Assembly: GCA_963744735.1 (NCBI GenBank)
Contig: CAVUVH010000012.1
Span: 27,783-91,782, forward strand
Reading direction: 5' to 3'
DNA length: 64,000 nt
Source of the DNA: RPQJ01 sp963744735
GTDB taxonomy: Bacteria; Pseudomonadota; Gammaproteobacteria; Steroidobacterales; Steroidobacteraceae
Shown here: positions 27,082 through 36,736 of the stretch, in pieces
Layout of the letters: each line of letters starts with the position of its first letter
Position numbering within the stretch: the stretch's first letter is position 1
The notes under the pieces: generated by a model
Databases searched by the model: none
The model's input: the letters and a program-made list of their open reading frames with translations, nothing else
What the model was told of the DNA's origin: nothing
Position numbers and translations under genes: made by a program

Positions 27082-28303
27082 AAAGCCTGAAAGAAACCTG
27101 CTCGTCGGACTCGACATCGGCACGTCCAAGGTCGTCGCCATCGTCGGCGAACTGATCGCCGACGGCACCATCGAGGTCGTGGGGGTCGGCTCGCACCCCT
27201 CGCGCGGCCTGAAGCGCGGCGTGGTGGTCAACATCGACTCGACCGTGCAGTCGATCCAGCGCGCGATCGGCGAGGCCGAGCTGATGGCGGGCTGCCAGAT
27301 CCATTCCGTCTTCGCCGGCATCGCGGGCAGCCACGTGCGCAGCCTGAACTCGCACGGCATCGTCGCCATCCGCGACAAGGAAGTGACGCAGAGCGACGTC
27401 GAGCGCGTGATCGACGCGGCGCGCGCCGTCGCGATCCCGGCCGACCAGAAGATCCTGCACATCCTGCCGCAGGAATTCATCATCGACGCGCAGGACGGCA
27501 TCCGCGAGCCCGTGGGCATGTCCGGCGTGCGCCTCGAGGCCAAGGTTCACATCGTGACCGGCGCCGAGAGCGCGGCCCAGAACATCGTCAAGTGCGTGCA
27601 GCGTTGCGGCCTCGATGTCGAGGACATCGTGCTCGAGCAGCTGGCCTCGAGCTACGCGGTGCTGGCCGAGGACGAGAAGGAACTCGGCGTCTGCCTGATC
27701 GACATCGGCGGCGGCACCACCGACGTCGCCGTCTTCGCCGGCGGCGCCATCCGCCACACCGCGGTGATCCCGATCGCCGGCGACCTGGTCACCAACGACA
27801 TCGCGCAGAGCCTGCGCACGCCGACGCATCACGCCGAGGAACTCAAGGTGCGCTACGCCTGCGCGCTGTCGCAGCTCGCGAACGCGGACGAGACCATCGA
27901 GGTGCCGAGCGTGGGCGACCGGCCGGCGCGGCGGCTGGCGCGGCAGACGCTCGCGAGCGTGGTCGAGGCGCGCTACGAGGAGATCTTCGTGCTGGTGCGC
28001 GACGAGCTCGCGCGCTCGGACTACCACGACAAGATCGCGGCGGGGATCGTGCTGACCGGCGGCAGCGCCAAGATGGACGGCGTCATCGAGCTGGCCGAGG
28101 AGATCTTCCACGCGCCGGTGCGGCTCGGGCTGCCGCAGGGCGTCAGCGGCCTGGTCGACGTCGTGCGCAACCCGATCCACTCGACCGGCGTGGGCCTGCT
28201 GCTGTTCGGGCGTGGCACGCGCCACGTCCGGCCGGCGCCGGTGGGCCAGAACATGCGCGGCGTGGTCGATCGCATGCGGGACTGGTTCAAGGGAAATTTT
28301 TAG
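27074..28303 (+). CDS. ftsA: Cell division protein FtsA
   Basis: FtsA is the actin-like membrane tether of the Z ring (409 aa). ATP-binding signatures are LLVGLDIGTSKVVAIVGE at the start, CLIDIGGGTTDVAVF in the middle and GIVLTGGSAKMDGVIELAEE later. The C-terminal amphipathic tail (VVDRMRDWFKGNF) is the membrane-targeting sequence. The stop TAG is followed immediately by GAAGGGACTA repeats that separate it from ftsZ. Confidence 0.97.
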   Translation: MPRKPERNLLVGLDIGTSKVVAIVGELIADGTIEVVGVGSHPSRGLKRGVVVNIDSTVQSIQRAIGEAELMAGCQIHSVFAGIAGSHVRSLNSHGIVAIRDKEVTQSDVERVIDAARAVAIPADQKILHILPQEFIIDAQDGIREPVGMSGVRLEAKVHIVTGAESAAQNIVKCVQRCGLDVEDIVLEQLASSYAVLAEDEKELGVCLIDIGGGTTDVAVFAGGAIRHTAVIPIAGDLVTNDIAQSLRTPTHHAEELKVRYACALSQLANADETIEVPSVGDRPARRLARQTLASVVEARYEEIFVLVRDELARSDYHDKIAAGIVLTGGSAKMDGVIELAEEIFHAPVRLGLPQGVSGLVDVVRNPIHSTGVGLLLFGRGTRHVRPAPVGQNMRGVVDRMRDWFKGNF

Positions 28304-28306
28304 GAA

Positions 28307-28338
28307 GGGACTAGGGACTAGGGACTAGGGGATAGGGG
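28307..28338. repeat. GGGGNTA repeat, single arm (copy 3)
   Basis: Three GGGACTA heptamers are followed by GGGGATA and GGGG. Five G-tracts in 32 bases meet a G-quadruplex pattern on the plus strand. Unlike the other copies there is no inverted partner arm and no GTCGGAG boundary before ftsZ, so this looks like a half element or an independent heptamer array in the ftsA-ftsZ spacer. Confidence 0.85.
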
Positions 28339-28440
28339 CGAAGGGGAACAGATTTCGGGTCGCGGTGGAGGCCGCCGCGGCCGGGTCGCAGTCAGGCATT
28401 CAGGGCATCAGTCAAAAATTTCGTCACGGAGCAGCAAACA

Positions 28441-29610
28441 ATGTTCGTACTGGCAGATACGGAAAATCAGGGCGCAATCATCAAGGTGGTCGGCGTGGGC
28501 GGCGGCGGCGGCAACGCCGTGACGCACATGGTCAGCTCCGGCATCGAGGGCGTCGACTTCGTCTGCATCAATACCGATGCGCAGGCGCTGAAGCATTCGC
28601 GCGTCAAGACGAGCCTGCAGATCGGCTCGAACATCACCAAGGGCCTCGGCGCGGGCGCCGACCCGGAAGTCGGCCGCCAGGCCGCGATGGAAGACCGTGA
28701 CCGCATCATCGAGCTGATCGAGGGTTCGGACATGATCTTCATCACCGCCGGCATGGGCGGTGGCACCGGCACGGGCGCCGCGCCGATCGTCGCGCAGGTG
28801 GCGAAGGAGCTCGGCATCCTGACCGTGGCCGTCGTCACCAAGCCGTTCGAGATGGAAGGCAACAAGCGCACGTCGCTGGCCGAGCAGGGCATCGCCGAGC
28901 TGCACAAGTACGTCGACTCGCTGATCACGATCCCGAACCAGAAGCTGCTGACCGTTCTGGGCGGCGACATGACGCTGCTCGATGCGTTCAAGTCGGCAAA
29001 CCAGGTGCTGCAGGGTGCGGTGCAGGGCATCGCCGAGCTGATCACGCGACCCGGCATGATCAACGTCGACTTCGCCGACGTGCGCACGGTCATGGCCGAG
29101 ACCGGCATGGCGATGATGGGTTCGGGCAATGCGAGCGGCGAGAACCGCGCCCGCGCCGCCGCCGAGGCCGCGATCTCGAGCCCGCTGCTCGAGGACGTGA
29201 ACCTGTCGGGCGCGCACGGCCTGCTGATCAACGTCACCGCCGGCATGGACCTGCGCACGAGCGAGTTCCACACCGTCGGCGAGACCGTGAAGCAGTACGC
29301 CTCGGACGACGCCACCGTCGTCGTCGGCTACGTGATCGATCCGGAGATGACCGACCAGATCCGCGTGACCGTGGTCGCCACCGGCATCGGCCGCGCGGCG
29401 GTCAAGGCCGTGCCGACGCCGGTCGCGGTGCCGGGCGTGGGACGCGACGTGCGTCGTCGGATGGCGTCGACCAACGGTGACTACTCGGCGTTCGACACGC
29501 CGCCGCGCATCCGCGAACGTGCACGCGCGGTGGGTGACGGCCTGAGCCCGGACCACAGCAGTGAGTCGTTCATCGACATCCCGGCGTTCCTGCGCCGGCA
29601 GGCCGACTGA
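28441..29610 (+). CDS. ftsZ: Cell division protein FtsZ
   Basis: FtsZ is the tubulin-like GTPase that forms the Z ring (389 aa). The tubulin signature GGGTGTG is at about residues 106-112, with IKVVGVGGGGGNAV at the N-terminus and the synergy-loop region DFADVRTVMAETG. The C-terminal peptide IDIPAFLRRQAD is the conserved site for FtsA/ZipA/ZapD binding. The ATG at 28441 has a GGAG-type ribosome site about 12 bases upstream. A 137-base spacer after ftsA leaves room for a private promoter. Confidence 0.98.
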   Translation: MFVLADTENQGAIIKVVGVGGGGGNAVTHMVSSGIEGVDFVCINTDAQALKHSRVKTSLQIGSNITKGLGAGADPEVGRQAAMEDRDRIIELIEGSDMIFITAGMGGGTGTGAAPIVAQVAKELGILTVAVVTKPFEMEGNKRTSLAEQGIAELHKYVDSLITIPNQKLLTVLGGDMTLLDAFKSANQVLQGAVQGIAELITRPGMINVDFADVRTVMAETGMAMMGSGNASGENRARAAAEAAISSPLLEDVNLSGAHGLLINVTAGMDLRTSEFHTVGETVKQYASDDATVVVGYVIDPEMTDQIRVTVVATGIGRAAVKAVPTPVAVPGVGRDVRRRMASTNGDYSAFDTPPRIRERARAVGDGLSPDHSSESFIDIPAFLRRQAD

Positions 29611-29612
29611 GG

Positions 29613-29651
29613 TCCGCAGCCGCCCTCCCGGCCCGGAGGGCGGCGCTGCGG
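29613..29651 (+). terminator. Hairpin after ftsZ
   Basis: CCGCAGC-CGCCCTCC pairs with GGAGGGCG-GCGCTGCGG around a six-base loop directly after the ftsZ stop. The stem is very stable but no T-run follows. It is well placed to end or attenuate dcw transcription before the catabolic genes. Confidence 0.5.
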
Positions 29652-29733
29652 CGACCAGGTGGAGGTTCCTGCTCCGGGCCTCCACCTGGCCCTGCCGATC
29701 GACGACCCCGGGCAGCAAGCGCGCGCCGCAGAC

Positions 29734-30576
29734 ATGAAACTGATCCAGGCCCGTGACTTCCGCGACGAGTGCGACACGCTGCATGCAGTGCTCGCCACGG
29801 CGCCGCGTGCCGCCTGGCAGCAGCCGACGCAGTTCAAGCACTGGAGCTTCGACGACATCGTCGGCCACCTCTGCTTTTTCGACCATGCCGCCGCCGTCGC
29901 GGTCCGCAGCCGTGAAGAACTGCAGGCCCTGTTCGGCGAGCTTGCCGCGGCCGGGCGCGCCGGCGTCTCGCTGATCGAATACTCCCGCCGCTGGTTCGCC
30001 GGCTGCTCCGGCACCGACCTCCTCGCGCGCTGGCGCGAGCAGTACCTGGCCCTGGCCTCAATGTACGAAGACCTTGATCCGAACCTGCGGCTGGCCTGGG
30101 CAGGCCCGGACATGAGTGCCCGCTCGTTCATGAGCGCGCGCCAGATGGAAACCTGGGCCCACGGGCAGGCCATTTTCGATGCACTCGGCCTCGAGCGGGT
30201 CGAGCACGACCGCATCCGCAACATCGTCGTGATGGGGATCAACACGTTCGGCTGGACATTCAGCGTGAACCGGCTCGAGGTGCCCGCCGTGAAACCGCAC
30301 GTTCGGCTCGTGAGTCCCTCGGGCGCGGTCTGGGAATGGCACGATGAGTCGTCGGCCGAGCGCGTGGAAGGCAGCGCGGTCGATTTCTGCCGCGTGGTGA
30401 CACAGACCCGCAACGTGCGCGACACCGGCCTGCAGGTGACCGGTCCGGTGGCTCGGCAGTGGCTCGACATGGCCCAGTGCTTCGCCGGTCCGCGCGAGAC
30501 ACCGCCGGCCCCCGGCACCCGCTACCGCCAAGGCGACGCTGAAAGCAGGGTAGCGTCCCTGTCTAGAAGCCGCTGA
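29734..30576 (+). CDS. TIGR03084-type metal-binding protein (MDMPI/DinB-like N-terminal domain)
   Basis: This 280-residue protein resembles the TIGR03084/mycothiol-maleylpyruvate-isomerase N-terminal family, a DinB-like four-helix bundle. Candidate metal ligands are histidines in DDIVGHLCFFDHAA and METWAHGQAIFDALG; FKHWSFDDIVGHL and WAGPDMSARSFMSARQMETW are typical. The C-terminal beta domain (SPSGAVWEWHDESS, VTGPVARQWLDMAQCFAG) is related to sterol-carrier-like folds. No specific reaction is known. These proteins often sit beside acyl-CoA dehydrogenase and CoA-transferase genes, as here. I chose the ATG at 29734 over one 75 bases upstream. It overlaps the convergent acyl-CoA dehydrogenase gene by 14 bases. 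Confidence 0.75.
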   Translation: MKLIQARDFRDECDTLHAVLATAPRAAWQQPTQFKHWSFDDIVGHLCFFDHAAAVAVRSREELQALFGELAAAGRAGVSLIEYSRRWFAGCSGTDLLARWREQYLALASMYEDLDPNLRLAWAGPDMSARSFMSARQMETWAHGQAIFDALGLERVEHDRIRNIVVMGINTFGWTFSVNRLEVPAVKPHVRLVSPSGAVWEWHDESSAERVEGSAVDFCRVVTQTRNVRDTGLQVTGPVARQWLDMAQCFAGPRETPPAPGTRYRQGDAESRVASLSRSR

Positions 30577-31708
30577 GCGTCGCGTAGCGGTCGCGGTGAA
30601 ACGCGCTGCTGCCGAGTTGCGCCTGCGCGACCCGCGCGCGCTTCAGGTACAGGCCGATGTCGAACTCGTCGGTCACGCCGATGCCGCCGTGCATCTGCAC
30701 GCATTCGTTGGTGACCAGCTGCAGCGTGTCGTTGAGTCGCGCCTTGCACACCGACGCGAGGCGCGGCACGTCCGCGTCGCGACCGGCGTCGTCGAGCGCG
30801 GTCAGCGCCTCGAGCACCACCGAGCGTGACAATTCGATCTCGATGAACATCTGCACCGCGCGGTGCTTCAGTGCCTGGAAGGAGCCGATCGGCACGCCGA
30901 ACTGCGTGCGCTGCTTCAGGTAGCCGAGCGTGATCTCGAAGGCTTCCTCGGCCATGCCCAGCATCTCGGCCGCGAGCAGGATGCGCCCGCGATCGAGCAC
31001 GCGCTCGAGGATCTCCGCTGCGCCGCCCGCCTGGCCGATCAGCGCATCGCCGGGCACCGACACGCCGGCCAGCTCGAGGTCGGCACTGTTGCGGCTGTCG
31101 ACCATGCTCAGCCGTTGTCGCGTGACGCCGGTTGCCGCCGGGTCCAGCAGGAACAACGATAAGCCCGACACGTCGTCGTCGGCGCCGTCCGTGCGCGCCA
31201 GCACCAGCAGCCGGTCGGCGATATGCCCGTCCAGCACGAATCGCTTGCGCCCATGCAGGGTCCAGCCCGCGGCCGTCTGCACCGCGCGCGTCGCGCATTG
31301 ATACGGCGCATGGACCGCCGATTCCTCGAAGGCGAGGGCGACGACCGCATCGCCCGCCGCGATGCGTGGCAGCCATGCCCGGGCCGCCGGCTGATCGCCG
31401 GCCAGCTGCAGGGCCGAACCTGCCAGCACGACGGTCGACTGCAGCGGCGAGGCCGCCAGCGTGCGGCCGAGCGCCTGCAGCACCAGGCCCAGGCCGTAGT
31501 GGCCGTAGCCGTTGCCGCCGAGTTCCTCCGGCACCAGCATTCCGGCCCAGCCCAGCTCGGCCATCTCGCGCCAGGCGGCGCGATCGAAACCGGTCGCGTC
31601 GGCGGTGTCGCGCAACATGCGCAGCCCCGCGACCGGCAGTCGTGCCCGCGCGAACTCGTTCGCGGTGTTGCGCAGCAGTGTCTGTTCGGAGTCGAGGACG
31701 AGTCCCAT
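30563..31708 (-). CDS. Acyl-CoA dehydrogenase family protein, subunit lacking the catalytic Glu motif
   Basis: This is a 381-residue acyl-CoA dehydrogenase. The FAD-contact motif QMHGGIGVTDEFDIGLYLKR is intact near the C-terminus, as are VALAFEES and ILLAAEMLGMAEEAFE. After it, where most family members have an EGT/EGG segment with the catalytic glutamate, this protein reads ARVAQAQLGSSAFHRDRYA. The neighbouring gene has the opposite pattern. That is the signature of the alpha2beta2 dehydrogenases known from actinobacterial sterol side-chain degradation (FadE28/FadE29 type). It starts 9 bases after the partner gene's stop. The substrate is not predictable. Confidence 0.85.
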   Translation of the reverse strand: MGLVLDSEQTLLRNTANEFARARLPVAGLRMLRDTADATGFDRAAWREMAELGWAGMLVPEELGGNGYGHYGLGLVLQALGRTLAASPLQSTVVLAGSALQLAGDQPAARAWLPRIAAGDAVVALAFEESAVHAPYQCATRAVQTAAGWTLHGRKRFVLDGHIADRLLVLARTDGADDDVSGLSLFLLDPAATGVTRQRLSMVDSRNSADLELAGVSVPGDALIGQAGGAAEILERVLDRGRILLAAEMLGMAEEAFEITLGYLKQRTQFGVPIGSFQALKHRAVQMFIEIELSRSVVLEALTALDDAGRDADVPRLASVCKARLNDTLQLVTNECVQMHGGIGVTDEFDIGLYLKRARVAQAQLGSSAFHRDRYATLSGF

Positions 31709-31717
31709 GGCGCGCCC

Positions 31718-32916
31718 TCAGTCCGGCAGTCCAAGCACGTGCTTGGCGACGATGTTGTACTGGATCTCGCTGGTGCCGCCCTCGATCGAATTGGCCTTGG
31801 TGCGCAGCCAGTGACGACAGATGTCGAGTGTCCTCGGAGTCGAACGGCGCGCCCTCCCAGCCGAGCGCCGCCTGTCCCATGATCTCGAGCATCAGCTCGT
31901 GCTTGTCCTGGTTGTGCTTCGCGGCGATGGCCTTCAGCACCGAGGACGCCGCCGAAGGCCCGGTCGCCGAGCTTTCCTCGGCCACGCGCCGCAGCGTCAG
32001 GGCCAGCGCCTCGCCCTGCATTTCGTGCCGGGCGACGAGCGAGCGCAGGTGACTGCTGGCGATGCGGCCGTCGAGCTCGCCGGCGTGCTGCTTCGCCAGC
32101 GTCGCCAGCGAGCGGCCGCCGGGCGTGCCGCCCAGGCCCGATTGCGCGCTGCCGGAAATGCCCGTGCGCTCGAACTGCAGCAGTCGCTTGGCGATCTTCC
32201 AGCCGGCACCGGGCTCGCCGACCAGCTGCTCCTTCGGCACGCGCACGCTGTCGAAAAACACCTGGCAGAAATTCGACTTGCCCGAGATCAGCGGGATCGG
32301 CCGCGTCGAGATGCCAGGACTCGACATGTCCATCAGCAGGAAAGAAATGCCGCCGTGCTTCGAGTCGGGATCGGTCCGCACCAGGCAGAAGATCCAGTCC
32401 GCGAGGTCGGCATAGGAGGTCCAGATCTTCTGGCCATTGACCAGCCAGTGGTCGCCCATGTCCTCGGCGCGCGTCTTCAGGCTGGCGAGGTCCGAGCCCG
32501 CGCCGGGCTCGGAATAGCCCTGGCACCAGCGGATCTCCCCGCGCGCGATCTGCGGCAGGTACAGCCGCTTCTGCGCCTCGCTGCCGAACTCGAGCAGCAC
32601 CGGCGCCAGCATCATCAAGCCCGAACGAAAACACCGCGGGCCGGCAACCGGCGGCCTTCAGTTCCTCGCGCAGCACGCCGGCACGCGCGCCGTCGAGGCC
32701 CGCGCCGCCGTATTCACGCGGCCAGTCGGGGACGGTCCAGCCGCGCGCCGCCATGCGCTGCAGCCAGACCAGCGTGTCGGGCGAGTTGTAGCGCGTGCGC
32801 GTGCCGCCCCAGGGCAGGTCGTCGCCATCGAGATCCATCGGCGCGCGCAGCGCAGGCGGATAGTTCTGCGCGATCCACTCGCGCGCCTCGCGCCGGAACG
32901 TGTCGAGGTCGGTCAT
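31718..32916 (-). CDS. Acyl-CoA dehydrogenase family protein, catalytic-Glu subunit (two frameshifts)
   Basis: This is a second acyl-CoA dehydrogenase of about 398 residues, starting MTDLDTFRREAREWI. The substrate and FAD regions RWCQGYSEPGAGSDLASL and WIFCLVRTD are present, and the C-terminus has IEGGTSEIQYNIVAKHVLGLP with the catalytic glutamate. The QMHGG FAD motif is replaced by LEIMGQAALGW. The frame breaks near 32610-32625 (one extra T in the stretch leading to LMMMLAPVLLEFG) and near 31815-31835 (before RHWLRTKANS). Both sites are consistent with small insertions. It overlaps the CoA-transferase gene by four bases. Confidence 0.83.
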
Positions 32917-34127
32917 GCGGGCTCCGTCGTTGCCGAATCTACGCGCACGACACCGTCGGCGATGAGGCGATCGATGTCACTGTCGCTGAATCCCGCCTGT
33001 TGCAGCAGCTCGCGGCTGTCGCCGCCCGGTCGCGGTGCGGGCCGGTCGGGCAGGTCGCCGTGGCCTTGCCAGCGGAACGGCGGCCGGTGACCGCGCAGCC
33101 GGCCTTCGGTCGGATGGTCGTACTCGTAAAAAAAGCCGGTCGCCGCCAGGTGCGGGTCGTGCAGCAGGTCGCCCACGGCATTGACCCTGGCGCAGGGGAT
33201 GTCGGCGGCCCGCAGTGCCGCGAGCCATGCTTCGGTGCTGCGCGTCGGCGCCACCTCGGCGATCAGCGCGTACAGTTCGTTGACGCTCTGGCTGCGCAGC
33301 ACCGGGTCCTGCACCCGCGGCGACTGCGCCAGGTCGGCGCGGCCGATCAGTTCGAAGAACGCGGCCCAGTGCGTGCCGTTGTACGGCAGGATCGCCATGT
33401 GGCCGTCCGCGGTCGCGTAGGGCCGGCGATTCGGCGCTGCCAGCCGGTCGTAGCCCGTGGGGCCCAGCGCCGGCACGAAGGTCTCGCCGCCCAGCTGTTC
33501 CGACAGCAGGAACGACACCGTGCTCTCGAACATCGGCGCTTCGATGCAGCAGCCGAGTCCCGTGCGTGCACGATGCGCGAGCCCGGTTGCCACGGCGATG
33601 GCCAGGTGCAGGCCGCCGACCTTGTCGCAGAGGATGGTCGAGAGGTAACGCGGCTCGCCGCTGGCGTTGGCGTTCAGCGCCGCCACGCCCGAGGCCGCCT
33701 GGATGATGTCGTCGTACGCGGGTTCGGCGGCATTCGGTCCCGCCTGGTCGAAGCCTGCCGCGAAGGCGTAGACGAGGTCCGGCTTGAGGCGGGCGAGCTG
33801 CGCGTAGCCCAGCCCGAGCGATTCGGCCGCCTTCGGCCGCATGTTGTGCACGACGGCGTCGGCATCCGCCACCAGCCGCGCCAGCACCGCGCGCGACTCG
33901 GGTCGCTTGAGGTCGATCGCCAGCGAGCGCTTGTTGCGGTTGAATCCCATGAAGCCGGCGCCCATCGCGCGCGACCGTCCCGGCCGCACCGTGCGGAACA
34001 GGTCGCCGGCGAGCGGCTCGATCTTGACCACGTCGGCGCCGAGGTCGCCCAGCACCTGGGTCGCATAGGGCCCGAGCACGATGCTCGTGAAATCGAGGAT
34101 CCGGATTCCTTGCAGCAGCGGCAGCAT
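32913..34127 (-). CDS. Family III CoA-transferase (CaiB/BaiF type)
   Basis: This 404-residue CaiB/BaiF-family protein begins with GIRILDFTSIVLGPYATQVLGDLGADVVKIE in the usual N-terminal layout, followed by FNRNKRSLAIDLK and the catalytic-aspartate segment ILCDKVGGLHLAIAVATGL. Members transfer CoA between carboxylic acids or epimerise acyl-CoAs. The operon with two acyl-CoA dehydrogenases suggests activation of a substrate acid, but the acid cannot be named. It is divergent from a second family III gene, with 115 bases between. Confidence 0.87.
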   Translation of the reverse strand: MLPLLQGIRILDFTSIVLGPYATQVLGDLGADVVKIEPLAGDLFRTVRPGRSRAMGAGFMGFNRNKRSLAIDLKRPESRAVLARLVADADAVVHNMRPKAAESLGLGYAQLARLKPDLVYAFAAGFDQAGPNAAEPAYDDIIQAASGVAALNANASGEPRYLSTILCDKVGGLHLAIAVATGLAHRARTGLGCCIEAPMFESTVSFLLSEQLGGETFVPALGPTGYDRLAAPNRRPYATADGHMAILPYNGTHWAAFFELIGRADLAQSPRVQDPVLRSQSVNELYALIAEVAPTRSTEAWLAALRAADIPCARVNAVGDLLHDPHLAATGFFYEYDHPTEGRLRGHRPPFRWQGHGDLPDRPAPRPGGDSRELLQQAGFSDSDIDRLIADGVVRVDSATTEPA

Positions 34128-34242
34128 CAGTCAGGCTCGGCACGGCGGGACGCTGCCGCAGGATACGTGGCCACACGCGGCAAGGAAACGCCACGCGCTA
34201 TCATCCGGGCTGACCTTCAATCCAGACCAGGGCGACGAACGC

Positions 34243-35385
34243 ATGGGACCTTTGCATGGACTGCGCGTGATCGAGCTGCAGGGGCTCGGCCCCGGGCCTT
34301 TCTGTTCGATGATGCTGGCCGACATGGGCGCCGACGTGATCCGCGTCGACCGTGCCTCGGCCGCGCCCGACGAGCCCGAACCGGTCGATACCCTGCTGCG
34401 CAATCGACGCTCGATCGCGCTCAACCTGAAGAGCCCGGCCGGGATCGAGACGCTGCTGCGCCTGATCGACGGCGCCGACGCGCTGGTCGAAGGCTTCAGG
34501 CCCGGCGTCATGGAGCGCCTGGGCCTGGGACCGGACGTGTGTCTCGCCCGCAATCCGCGGCTGGTCTATGGGCGCATGACGGGCTGGGGCCAGTCCGGTC
34601 CGCTGGCGCAGGCGGCCGGCCACGACATCAACTACCTGGCGCTGACCGGCGCGCTGCACCTGATCGGCGAGCAGGGCCGCAAGCCCGTGCCGCCGCTCAA
34701 CCTGGTCGCCGATTTTGGCGGCGGGGCCATGATGCTGCTGTCCGGGATGCTGGCGGCATTGCTCGAGGCCGCGCGCTCGGGCCAGGGCCAGGTGATCGAC
34801 GCCGCGATGACGGACGGCGCCATTGCGCTGCTCAGCATCTGCTTCTCGCAGCGCGCGTCGGCGATGGGCTTCCGCGACGAGACCGGCGCCAACATGCTGG
34901 CGGGCGCCGCGCCGTACTACGGTACTTTCCAGACCAGGGACGGCAAGTACCTCGCCATCGGCTCGATCGAGCCGCAGTTCTATGCCCTGCTGATCGAAAA
35001 GCTGGGGCTGGATCGCAAGTACCTCGCGGCCGGCTTTCCGGCCAGCCGCCGGCATTGGCCCGAGGCCCATGCCGCGATCGCCGCCGCCGTGCTGACCCGC
35101 ACCCGCGACGAATGGGCGACGATATTCGAAGGCACCGATGCCTGCGTCGCGCCTGTACTCAGTCTGGCCGAGGCCGCGCAGCACCCGCACAACGTGGCGC
35201 GCGGCAGCTTCATCAGCGTCAACGGCGTGGAACAGCATGCGCCGGCGCCGCGCTTCAGCCGCACGCCGGCGGGACCGGTCGAGGCGCCGCACAAGGCGGG
35301 GGCGGATACGGCCGCCGTCCTGCAGGAGGCGGGATTTTCCGCGGCGGAGATCGAGGCGCTGCGTTCGGCGGGCGCCCTGTCCTGA
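34243..35385 (+). CDS. Alpha-methylacyl-CoA racemase-like family III CoA-transferase
   Basis: This 380-residue protein matches the alpha-methylacyl-CoA racemase branch of family III. The start GPLHGLRVIELQGLGPGPFCSMMLADMGADVIRVD, in short pieces, and GRMTGWGQSGPLAQAAGHDINYLALTGAL contain the catalytic His; the catalytic Asp is in NLVADFGGGAMML. AMACR inverts 2-methyl stereocentres so that branched side chains can enter beta-oxidation, which fits the neighbours. I chose the ATG at 34243. Length is normal for the family. Confidence 0.87.
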   Translation: MGPLHGLRVIELQGLGPGPFCSMMLADMGADVIRVDRASAAPDEPEPVDTLLRNRRSIALNLKSPAGIETLLRLIDGADALVEGFRPGVMERLGLGPDVCLARNPRLVYGRMTGWGQSGPLAQAAGHDINYLALTGALHLIGEQGRKPVPPLNLVADFGGGAMMLLSGMLAALLEAARSGQGQVIDAAMTDGAIALLSICFSQRASAMGFRDETGANMLAGAAPYYGTFQTRDGKYLAIGSIEPQFYALLIEKLGLDRKYLAAGFPASRRHWPEAHAAIAAAVLTRTRDEWATIFEGTDACVAPVLSLAEAAQHPHNVARGSFISVNGVEQHAPAPRFSRTPAGPVEAPHKAGADTAAVLQEAGFSAAEIEALRSAGALS

Positions 35386-35502
35386 GGCGGCCTTCGTCCT
35401 TTATGATGGTCGACGGCCCCTGCCGGGGCCAACCATTTCCGCAGGATTCCCGACCTACCGCCGCGCGGCGCACTGCCCGCGCGACCTGACCGGAGCACAC
35501 GC

Positions 35503-36711
<1,209 letters not shown>

Positions 36712-36736
36712 ACGCGCCGCGCACAGGAACAGCATC

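Noticed and set aside
31821..35489. A 1222-codon plus-strand open frame across the acyl-CoA dehydrogenase and CoA-transferase genes
   Set aside because: It is antisense to three recognisable proteins and shows no domain; its length is explained by GC-rich codon bias.
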